5,228 nt of DNA from Alphaproteobacteria bacterium (GTDB lineage Bacteria; Pseudomonadota; Alphaproteobacteria; Rhodospirillales; Rhodospirillaceae). Position numbers and translations under genes: made by a program. Below are positions 1 to 4,617 of this stretch, piece by piece; position 1 is the first letter of the stretch; each line of letters opens with the position of its first letter. The notes below the pieces were generated by a model. It had not been told where the DNA came from, did no database searches, and saw nothing but the letters and a program-made list of their open reading frames with translations. The stretch lies in assembly GCA_015228695.1 (NCBI GenBank), contig JADGDA010000190.1, positions 1-5,228 of the forward strand, written 5' to 3'.

Positions 1-774
1 GGGCCGGGTCGTGAACACCTCGACCGATTCGTCGCAATCCTTCAGGGGGCAATCCTTCAGGGGAAAGCGGACATAGGCGCCCTCGGAGCGGCCGATCCAA
101 TTGGCCTGCATGACCCGGACCTTGTCCGGCCACCGGTCCAGGGTTTCCAGTCCGTCCAGCAGCTCGTCGGCGTAGCGGGTGATGCGCAGAAACCACTGGG
201 CGAGCTTTCTCCGCTCCACCGGAGCCCCGGAGCGCCAGCCCCGGCCGTCGATGACCTGCTCGTTGGCCAGCACGGTGTGCTCGACCGGGTCCCAGTTGAC
301 CCACGACTCCTTGCGATAGGCGAGTCCCCGCGCCAGGAAATCGAGGAACATCTTCTGTTCGTGGCGGTAATAATCCGAGTCGCAGGTGGCGATCTCCCGC
401 GACCAGTCCAAGGACAGCCCCATCGGCTGAAACTGTTCCCGCATGGCGGCGATGTTGGACCGGGTCCATTGGGCGGGATGGACGCCCCGTTCCATGGCGG
501 CGTTTTCCGCGGGAAGGCCGAAGGCGTCCCAGCCCATGGGATGGAGGACGTTGAACCCCCTCGCGCGCTTGAACCGGGCCACCACGTCGCCCAGGGTGTA
601 GTTCCGGACGTGGCCCATGTGGATGCGTCCCGAAGGATACGGGAACATCTCCAGGACGTAATACTTGGGGCGGGCCGGATCGGCGGAGGCCTCGAAGCAG
701 TCAGCGTCCCGCCAAGCCTGTTGCCAGCGGGCCTCGGCCTCCTTGACGTTATAGCGGTCGTCGGCGCGCGCCAT
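1..774 (-). CDS. leuS: Leucyl-tRNA synthetase, N-terminal 258 codons (cut by window edge)
   Basis: This cytoplasmic class I aminoacyl-tRNA synthetase charges tRNA-Leu with leucine using ATP. Translating the minus strand from the ATG at 774-772 gives an unbroken frame to base 1. Visible landmarks are FPYPSG (residues 44-49), the class I HIGH-type motif as HMGH (52-55), GWDAFGLPAENAA (81-93), VNWDPVEHTVLANEQV (159-174) and NWIGRSEG (225-232). The last marks entry into the CP1 editing domain, where the window cuts the gene; the KMSKS loop and the anticodon-binding domain lie outside. The start is placed by homology of the N-terminus and by its position one base after the upstream stop codon. The upstream sequence is A-rich (GGAAAAATAGA) with no good Shine-Dalgarno, so translational coupling to the lipoprotein gene is likely. 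Residues 238-247 are a PLKDC doublet produced by a 15-base tandem duplication. Identity is very secure. Confidence 0.97.
   Translation of the reverse strand, partial: MARADDRYNVKEAEARWQQAWRDADCFEASADPARPKYYVLEMFPYPSGRIHMGHVRNYTLGDVVARFKRARGFNVLHPMGWDAFGLPAENAAMERGVHPAQWTRSNIAAMREQFQPMGLSLDWSREIATCDSDYYRHEQKMFLDFLARGLAYRKESWVNWDPVEHTVLANEQVIDGRGWRSGAPVERRKLAQWFLRITRYADELLDGLETLDRWPDKVRVMQANWIGRSEGAYVRFPLKDCPLKDCDESVEVFTTRP
34..63 (-). repeat. Perfect 15-bp tandem duplication inside leuS
   Basis: The plus-strand unit GCAATCCTTCAGGGG occurs at 34-48 and again, without mismatch or spacer, at 49-63. On the coding strand each copy is exactly five codons (Pro-Leu-Lys-Asp-Cys), so the frame is kept and the protein carries PLKDCPLKDC at residues 238-247. 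It lies just after NWIGRSEG and before the ESVEVFTTRP strand of the editing domain, in a segment that I recall as variable in length between LeuS proteins. Confidence 0.93.
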
Positions 775-775
775 T

Positions 776-1339
776 CTATTTTTCCGTCTGGGTCATGCGC
801 AGTTGCCGCGCCCGGGTCAAGATGGCGTCCTCGAGTTCGCCCGCGATGTCGATGGGCGCGTCCATCCAGTCGCCCGAGCCGCCGCGCACTTGGCGGAAGG
901 CCGAGACTCGAAGCCCGTCGGCGCGCAACGCCCGCGAAAGAATGTAGATATTGACCTTGAACCGCTCGCCCGGACTTTCCGGGGGCGAGTACCAGTCGGT
1001 GATGATGACTCCGCCGAAGGGGTCCCCGGAAGCCAGGGGCATAAAGGCGATGGTGTCCAGGGCCGCCCGCCAGAGCAGGCTGTTCACCCCGATTCCCGCT
1101 CCGCCCTCGGCGTCCTTCTTGGACGCCCCCCCGAACACCAGTCCCTCGCCGCCGAAGATGGACTCGCGCTTGACCTCCTCCCCGGGGGCGCGGAAGACGG
1201 GCGGTTCGTTCTTTCCGGCTTTCTCGGGGTAGATGCCGACGGCGTCCTCGCATCCGGCGACGCCGAACAGGACCAGACACGCCACGGCCCGGACCATCGT
1301 CCCGGCGCGCGCCCTCATCTCCTTGCCCGCAATGTTCAT
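776..1339 (-). CDS. DUF3576-family lipoprotein of unknown function
   Basis: This 187-residue protein has a lipoprotein signal sequence: basic residues up to R17, a hydrophobic stretch AVACLVLFG (18-26), and a lipobox VAGC with the acylated cysteine at position 30. The mature part opens with a charged, Gly/Pro-rich linker (31-82), followed by the conserved region GVNSLLWRAALDTIAFMPLASGDPFGGVIITDWYSPP (84-120), FKVNIYIL (127-134), LRADGLRVSAFRQVR (138-152) and a C-terminal helix EDAILTRARQLR (170-181). I recognise this as the DUF3576 family, found in alphaproteobacteria typically just upstream of leuS; no biochemical function is known to me. It should be anchored in the cell envelope facing the periplasm. 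The start at 1339 is preferred because GTGAGGG sits seven bases upstream; the in-frame ATG at 1318 has a purine tract directly abutting it, and the one at 1297 has no ribosome site. It is not LptE, which usually lies downstream of leuS. Confidence 0.9.
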   Translation of the reverse strand: MNIAGKEMRARAGTMVRAVACLVLFGVAGCEDAVGIYPEKAGKNEPPVFRAPGEEVKRESIFGGEGLVFGGASKKDAEGGAGIGVNSLLWRAALDTIAFMPLASGDPFGGVIITDWYSPPESPGERFKVNIYILSRALRADGLRVSAFRQVRGGSGDWMDAPIDIAGELEDAILTRARQLRMTQTEK

Positions 1340-1346
1340 CGGTAGA

Positions 1347-1353
1347 CCCTCAC
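1347..1353 (-). promoter_or_regulatory. Ribosome binding site of the DUF3576 lipoprotein gene
   Basis: On the minus strand GTGAGGG lies seven bases before the ATG at 1339-1337. It is the feature that favours this start over the in-frame ATGs at 1318 and 1297. Confidence 0.5.
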
Positions 1354-1532
1354 CCCAGCCGTCCCGCCCTCCAGCCCCCCGGCCGTCCCGCTTATTGGTC
1401 CGACGACGTGACTCGGAGCGCGGAGCTTGCGGGGAAAGGCTTAAACCATTATCCGGGCCGTGTTAATCCCGGAAATTCGCCGCCGTCCATCCCTTTGAAA
1501 ACGCAGGTGTTTTTGTTTGCCCCGGCGGCGAT

Positions 1533-1552
1533 GTGTGTTGTTAATGACACAC
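1533..1552. promoter_or_regulatory. Possible operator dyad upstream of porin 1
   Basis: GTGTGT (1533-1538) and ACACAC (1547-1552) form a perfect six-base inverted repeat around TGTTAATG. It lies about 140 bases upstream of the porin 1 start. Its symmetry and size suit a dimeric regulator, but the spacing does not match the CRP/FNR dyad and I cannot name a factor. The simple GT/AC content means that chance is possible. Confidence 0.3.
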
Positions 1553-1682
1553 TGGGATGGAGAAATCACAAAAACCCCCACTTTTTCTTGATCGACGAGG
1601 AAGGCTATGGCTTTGTTGGTTCGTGAGACACAGATGAACGGGTGCGGCGGTCGCCGTTCGCCCCACGGAAACGGTAAATAAT

Positions 1683-1687
1683 AGGAG
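1683..1687 (+). promoter_or_regulatory. Ribosome binding site of porin 1
   Basis: AGGAG is followed by the five bases CGGAC and then the ATG at 1693. This is a strong Shine-Dalgarno at suitable spacing and agrees with the start that gives a complete signal peptide. Confidence 0.75.
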
Positions 1688-1692
1688 CGGAC

Positions 1693-2970
1693 ATGAACAA
1701 GTACCTTCTCGGAACAACGGCCCTGGTCGCTGCTTCCCTGATTGCCGGCGCCGCCAGCGCTGCCGAGCCCCTGAAGCTCGGCGTCTCCGGCCACATGAAG
1801 CAGTGGTTCGGCGTGGTGAATCAGAGCACCTCCGGCTCGGACGTCGTGGCCTCCGGCGCCGTCGGGCAGGGCAAGGACTACGCCAACACCGGCCTTTCCA
1901 GCGACACGGAAGTCTATTTCAAGGGCAAGACCACCCTGGACAACGGGCTTGAGGTCGAGGCGCGCATCGACGTCGAGATCGTCGATCGCGGCAACGGCGC
2001 CAACAACGCGGCCCCCAACAACGTCCAGGTCGACGAGGAGTGGGCCTCCATCGGCTCCGCCAAGTACGGCAAGGTCTACGCGGGCGTCAAGGAGTCCATC
2101 AACGCCTCCATGCACAACGAGCCGACGGATGTCGGCATCGGCTACAGCGAAATCGACCAGTGGCTGCATGAGCCGACCGGCATGTCCACCTTCGGCAACA
2201 CCGCTGCGGGCGCCATCGCCGGCACCAACACCGGCGGCAACAACAACTGGGATGCCACGTCCTTCCAGAACCTGATCGACGACAGCGCCTCGGTCTCCTA
2301 CATCACCCCGAAGTTCTACGGCTTCCAGTTCGGCGCGTCCTATGCCCCGAACGGCATGGGCAACACCGGCGGCGCCGGGACGATCGGTCCGGCCAACCGG
2401 GCCTATCACCAGTATGATGCGTGGGACGCCACCCTGGCCTACTCCGGCAAGTTCGGCGGCCTGGAAGTCGGTGCTGACGCGGGCATCGGCGGCGCCGAGG
2501 GCAGCAACGCCTACCAGAGCGGCGTGACCGCCAGCGTCGGCGTCTGGAACGCGGGCCTGAAGATGACCTATGCCGGCTTCACCCTGGGCGGTTCCTACTT
2601 CGCTCTGAACGACAACCTCGACCGGCTGTCGAACACCCGCAGCGCCACTCCGTCCCAGTCTCTCGACGGAAACGCCTGGAACGCGGGCCTGTCCTATGCC
2701 GCCGGCCCGTGGGCGACCAGCTTCCTGTACTACCACGAGCAGCACAAGGGCATCGTGAACAGCGCGAACGCCGCGACCTATCGGACCAACGAGAACCACG
2801 AGGAATTCAACGCGTACCTGCTCTCGGGCAAGTACACCCTCGGGCCCGGCATCGACGCCAAGGCCACCGGCTTCTTCGGTCAGTACAAGGGCCGCAACTA
2901 CGCCGTCGCCAACACCGAGAACGACGCGAAGGGCTTTGGCCTGGTCACCGGTCTCGACCTGACCTTCTAA
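1693..2970 (+). CDS. Outer-membrane general porin, paralogue 1
   Basis: This 425-residue protein is a predicted trimeric, probably 16-stranded beta-barrel porin of the Gram-negative porin superfamily (Porin_4-like), giving small hydrophilic solutes passage through the outer membrane. A Sec signal peptide has a Lys at position 3, a hydrophobic core LLGTTALVAASLIAG and an ASA cleavage site at 21-23. The mature protein starts AEPLKLGVSGHMKQWFGVVN, the usual first strand. Alternating hydrophobic/polar strands follow, with Gly/Asn-rich loops. The stretch GSAKYGKVYAGVKES (about 121-135) matches the strand before the constriction loop L3 in this family, and L3 probably follows it. The barrel ends in LVTGLDLTF, whose terminal Phe is the BAM insertion signal. 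It is followed by its own terminator and by a paralogue about two-thirds identical by eye. Compared with that copy it has eight extra residues in a Gly/Asn-rich stretch at about 168-188. Substrate specificity cannot be read from sequence. Confidence 0.95.
   Translation: MNKYLLGTTALVAASLIAGAASAAEPLKLGVSGHMKQWFGVVNQSTSGSDVVASGAVGQGKDYANTGLSSDTEVYFKGKTTLDNGLEVEARIDVEIVDRGNGANNAAPNNVQVDEEWASIGSAKYGKVYAGVKESINASMHNEPTDVGIGYSEIDQWLHEPTGMSTFGNTAAGAIAGTNTGGNNNWDATSFQNLIDDSASVSYITPKFYGFQFGASYAPNGMGNTGGAGTIGPANRAYHQYDAWDATLAYSGKFGGLEVGADAGIGGAEGSNAYQSGVTASVGVWNAGLKMTYAGFTLGGSYFALNDNLDRLSNTRSATPSQSLDGNAWNAGLSYAAGPWATSFLYYHEQHKGIVNSANAATYRTNENHEEFNAYLLSGKYTLGPGIDAKATGFFGQYKGRNYAVANTENDAKGFGLVTGLDLTF
2065..2121 (+). 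repeat. 57-bp block identical to 3698-3754 (copy 1)
   Basis: This stretch of porin 1, residues 125-143, is identical base for base to the corresponding stretch of porin 2, including all synonymous positions. It covers the predicted strand before L3 and the start of L3. The first flanking base on each side already differs. Confidence 0.93.
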
Positions 2971-2973
2971 GCC

Positions 2974-2990
2974 ACGCAATCTCGTTGCGT
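2974..2990 (+). other. Small hairpin directly after the porin 1 stop codon
   Basis: ACGCAA (2974-2979) and TTGCGT (2985-2990) pair perfectly across a five-base loop, followed by AAAA. It lies three bases past the stop and just before the main terminator. It could protect the mRNA 3' end or be a remnant of another terminator, but it is short enough to arise by chance. Confidence 0.3.
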
Positions 2991-2996
2991 AAAACC

Positions 2997-3030
2997 ACGG
3001 GGCAGCCGAAAGGCTGCCCCGTTCTTTTTT
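2997..3030 (+). terminator. Rho-independent terminator of porin 1
   Basis: A perfect 11-pair stem (2997-3007 with 3012-3022, core GGGGCAGCC/GGCTGCCCC) is closed by a stable GAAA tetraloop and followed by TTCTTTTTT. It sits 26 bases after the stop codon. It should strongly limit read-through into porin 2 and so separates the two copies transcriptionally. Confidence 0.94.
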
Positions 3031-3052
3031 GGCTCCTCCCTCCCTCCCCCAG

Positions 3053-3165
3053 CCGTCATGGCCGTGCTCGTCACGGCCATCCACGCCTCGCCATCTGGTC
3101 CGTGCCAGAAGGAGGCCCGTGGATACGCGGGTCAAGCCCGCGTTCTCTGCCCCCCTCCGGCGTGA
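3053..3165. repeat. REP-like palindromic intergenic repeat of alphaproteobacterial type
   Basis: This is a nested multi-hairpin element of about 110 bases. ATGGCCGTG (3058-3066) pairs with CACGGCCAT (3072-3080) over five bases. ATCCACG (3079-3085) pairs at longer range with CGTGGAT (3118-3124). TCTGG (3094-3098) pairs with CCAGA (3105-3109) in the centre. ACGCGGG (3125-3131) pairs with CCCGCGT (3137-3143). The outer ends GTCATGGCCG and, inverted, GTCACGCCGG are imperfect terminal repeats. The sequence closely resembles the dispersed GTCATGGCCGGGCTTGTC-type repeats that I know from alphaproteobacterial intergenic regions, where they are non-coding and probably mobilised in trans or amplified passively. 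The boundaries are estimates. It lies between terminator 1 and the porin 2 leader. Confidence 0.72.
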
Positions 3166-3174
3166 CTTTATTGC

Positions 3175-3201
3175 AACGCGGCAAAACATTTATGCCGCGT
3201 T
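3175..3201. promoter_or_regulatory. Inverted repeat upstream of porin 2 (possible operator)
   Basis: AACGCGGCA (3175-3183) and TGCCGCGTT (3193-3201) are perfect nine-base arms around an AT-rich nine-base centre, AAACATTTA. Four T residues (3200-3203) end the right arm, so a weak terminator is an alternative. Its place about 125 bases before the porin 2 start, after the REP-like element, suits a binding site for a dimeric regulator. No regulator family is recognised. Confidence 0.4.
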
Positions 3202-3213
3202 TTGAAAAGACCG

Positions 3214-3243
3214 TTGCTGAAACAAAACCGGCATGCCTATTCT
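3214..3243 (+). promoter_or_regulatory. Weak candidate promoter of porin 2
   Basis: TTGCTG (3214-3219) and TATTCT (3238-3243) are spaced by 18 bases and loosely resemble a sigma-70 pair. The matches are partial (three and four of six), and the -10 overlaps the left arm of the inverted repeat at 3226-3285. A promoter is required somewhere after terminator 1; this is the best pair I found by eye. Confidence 0.2.
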
Positions 3244-3285
3244 CGTCTCATAGGTCGGGCGCGCCCAATATTTAGGCATGCGGTT
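3226..3285 (+). promoter_or_regulatory. Long inverted repeat with alternative pairings ahead of porin 2
   Basis: AACC (3226-3229) plus GCATGCCTA (3231-3239) pair with TAGGCATGC (3273-3281) plus GGTT (3282-3285), giving 13 pairs interrupted only by a bulged G at 3230. The 33-base loop contains the perfect palindrome GGGCGCGCCC (3257-3266). A competing short hairpin uses the same left arm: CCTAT (3236-3240) with ATAGG (3250-3254). The two pairings are mutually exclusive. Whether this acts as RNA in the leader or as a DNA operator depends on the unknown transcription start. Confidence 0.45.
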
Positions 3286-3314
3286 CCCGGCATCGTTGGA
3301 AATTCGAAGTGGAT

Positions 3315-3318
3315 AAGG
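3315..3318 (+). promoter_or_regulatory. Ribosome binding site of porin 2
   Basis: AAGG, continued by TGGGA, lies seven bases before the ATG at 3326. It is weaker than the AGGAG of porin 1, which suggests lower translation of this copy, other things being equal. Confidence 0.5.
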
Positions 3319-3325
3319 TGGGACG

Positions 3326-4564
3326 ATGAACAGATCTCTTGGCGCGGCAACCCTTACGGTCCTTGCTCTCGCATCCGGTTCCGCCCTTGCCGTCGAGCCG
3401 CTCAAGCTCGGCGTCTCCGGCAACATGAAGCAATGGTTCGGCGTGGTGAATCAGACGACGTCCGGCGCGCCCTACACCAATGCCCAGGCGACCGCCGCCG
3501 GTGGCCGCGACTATGCCAACACCGGTCTGGTCAGCGACACGGAGATCGATTTCAAGGCGATGACCACCCTGGACAACGGTCTGGAGATCGAGGCCCGCAT
3601 CGAGGTCGATATCGTGGACAAGGGCAACGGTGCGGCCAACGCCGCCCCCAACAACGTCGGCGTCGACGAGGAATGGGTTTCCGTCGGGTCCGCCAAATAC
3701 GGCAAGGTCTACGCGGGCGTCAAGGAGTCCATCAACGCCTCCATGCACAACGAGGCCCCGGACGTCGGCATCGGCTACGACAACGTGAAGGAATGGATTC
3801 ACGAGCCGAGTGGCATGGTCATGTTCGGCGGCGGCGCGACGGGAGGCACCAACGACTGGGACTTCACCTCGTTCGAGGCGATGATCGACGACAGCGCCTC
3901 GGTGTCCTATATCACCCCGCAGTTCTACGGGCTCCAGTTCGGGGCGACCTTCGCGCCCAACGGCCAGGGGACCACCGCCGGGGCCGGGACCATCGGCACC
4001 CCCAACCGCGCCTATCACCAGTCCGATGCCTGGGACGCCAGCTTGGCCTACACCCGGACGGTCGGCGGCCTGACCTTCGGCGCCGATGCCGGGATCGGTG
4101 GGGCCCAGGGCAGCACGTCCGGGCAAAGCGGCCTTACCTCCACCGCGAACGTCTGGAACGCGGGCATGAAGCTCAGCTACGCGGGCTTCACCTTCGGCGG
4201 GGCGTTTTTCAGCTACAACGACGATCTGAGCACCCGGTCGACCTCGGGCGCGCTGTCCCTGGACGGCAACTCCTGGAATGCCGGTCTGTCCTATGAAAAC
4301 GGCCCCTGGGCGGTCAGCACGATGTTCTACCACGAAGAGCATCGGGGCAGCATCGGGACCGGGGACAACAAGATCATCACCTCGCAGAAGGCGGAAAAGT
4401 TCAACACCTACCTCCTGTCGGGCAAGTACAACCTCGGCCCCGGCATCGATGCCAAGGCCAGTGCGTTCTACGGCGAATACCTGGGCCGGAACTACGCCGC
4501 CGCCAACACCAATTACGACACGAAGGGAACCGGTCTGGTCACCGGACTCGATCTGACCTTTTAA
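3326..4564 (+). CDS. Outer-membrane general porin, paralogue 2
   Basis: This 412-residue porin is the tandem paralogue of the gene upstream, with the same predicted role as a trimeric diffusion channel. The signal peptide has an Arg at position 3, the core LGAATLTVLALASG and an ALA cleavage site at 20-22, so the mature chain begins VEPLKLGVSGNMKQWFGVVN. Shared landmarks with copy 1 are DYANTGL.SDTE, TTLDNGLE.EARI, NAAPNNV.VDEEW, GSAKYGKVYAGVKES (about 121-135), DDSASVSYITP, NRAYHQ.DAWDA, GADAGIGGA, LLSGKY.LGPGIDAKA and the terminal LVTGLDLTF. The signal peptide is much more divergent than the barrel. Length differences from copy 1 cluster in loop-like places: eight residues fewer in the Gly/Asn-rich segment after the predicted L3 region, a shorter segment before SLDG, and a reworked one after YHEEHRG. 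It has its own leader and terminator. Which solutes it prefers is unknown. Confidence 0.95.
   Translation: MNRSLGAATLTVLALASGSALAVEPLKLGVSGNMKQWFGVVNQTTSGAPYTNAQATAAGGRDYANTGLVSDTEIDFKAMTTLDNGLEIEARIEVDIVDKGNGAANAAPNNVGVDEEWVSVGSAKYGKVYAGVKESINASMHNEAPDVGIGYDNVKEWIHEPSGMVMFGGGATGGTNDWDFTSFEAMIDDSASVSYITPQFYGLQFGATFAPNGQGTTAGAGTIGTPNRAYHQSDAWDASLAYTRTVGGLTFGADAGIGGAQGSTSGQSGLTSTANVWNAGMKLSYAGFTFGGAFFSYNDDLSTRSTSGALSLDGNSWNAGLSYENGPWAVSTMFYHEEHRGSIGTGDNKIITSQKAEKFNTYLLSGKYNLGPGIDAKASAFYGEYLGRNYAAANTNYDTKGTGLVTGLDLTF
3698..3754 (+). repeat. 57-bp block identical to 2065-2121 (copy 2)
   Basis: This is residues 125-143 of porin 2, the same residue numbers as in porin 1, with no base difference. 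Neighbouring regions differ at many synonymous sites, so the block stands out against the overall divergence of the pair. Confidence 0.93.
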
Positions 4565-4588
4565 TCCCGAGTCGTGTCGGAAGACGAC

Positions 4589-4617
4589 GGGGCGGCCCAG
4601 CGGGCCGCCCCATTTTT
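4589..4617 (+). terminator. Rho-independent terminator of porin 2
   Basis: GGGGCGGCCC (4589-4598) pairs perfectly with GGGCCGCCCC (4602-4611) over a three-base loop, followed by A and five T residues. It lies 24 bases after the porin 2 stop. The T-run is shared with the stop codon of the convergent ThiE/TenI-like gene. In the opposite direction the hairpin is followed by GTCGTCTTCC rather than a T-run, so it should act mainly on the porin transcript. Confidence 0.92.

Larger units (their letters stand above)
1340..1692. promoter_or_regulatory. Divergent intergenic region between the lipoprotein/leuS unit and porin 1
   Basis: These 353 bases separate two divergently transcribed units and must hold both promoters and the porin 1 leader. 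I see no credible gene. The part from about 1440 to 1620 is richer in A+T than its surroundings, with runs such as GGTGTTTTTGTTTG and CACAAAAACCCCCACTTTTTC. Elements visible by eye are: a CCGGG/CCCGG inverted repeat (1453-1457 and 1468-1472); the heptamer TGTTAAT twice (1461-1467 and 1539-1545); a GTGTGT/ACACAC dyad (1533-1552); and a six-pair GAACGG/CCGTTC hairpin (1636-1641 with 1654-1659) close to the porin start. GATAAT on the minus strand (1453-1448) could be a -10 for the lipoprotein gene, but its -35 region is poor. No sigma-70 pair convinces me for porin 1. Confidence 0.6.

Noticed and set aside
57..1280. Long minus-strand open frame of 407 codons
   Set aside because: It crosses leuS and the lipoprotein gene in another frame, is Arg/Pro/Gly-rich and has no family motif, while the real frames carry HMGH and a lipobox.
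776..1339. Identification of this gene as lptE
   Set aside because: It lies upstream rather than downstream of leuS, and its core motifs (DPFGGVIITDWYSPP) are those of DUF3576, not LptE.
803..1345. Plus-strand open frame opposite the lipoprotein gene
   Set aside because: It is a shadow in GC-rich DNA; its composition is low-complexity and it lacks a ribosome site or recognisable domain.
1533..1552. CRP- or FNR-type binding site
   Set aside because: The arms and spacing do not match TGTGA-N6-TCACA or TTGAT-N4-ATCAA.
1408..1626. 72-codon plus-strand frame in the intergenic region
   Set aside because: It has no clear ribosome site, no recognisable motif, and it spans the AT-rich putative promoter of porin 1.
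1441..3189. 582-codon minus-strand frame antisense to porin 1
   Set aside because: It lies mostly over porin 1 and is explained by codon bias giving stop-free antisense frames; the similar antisense frame at 3272-4342 mirrors porin 2 in the same way.
2065..3754. CRISPR array or mobile-element direct repeats
   Set aside because: The long identical blocks are aligned paralogous codons of two porins; there is no short regular repeat-spacer pattern and no transposase or integrase gene.
3202..4296. 364-codon plus-strand frame overlapping porin 2
   Set aside because: It is out of frame with the porin, Arg/Gln-rich, and begins within the inverted-repeat leader.
3272..4342. 356-codon minus-strand frame antisense to porin 2
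   Set aside because: It resembles the antisense frame over porin 1 only because the porins are paralogues; Val/Gly/Ala-rich, no domain, no ribosome site noted.
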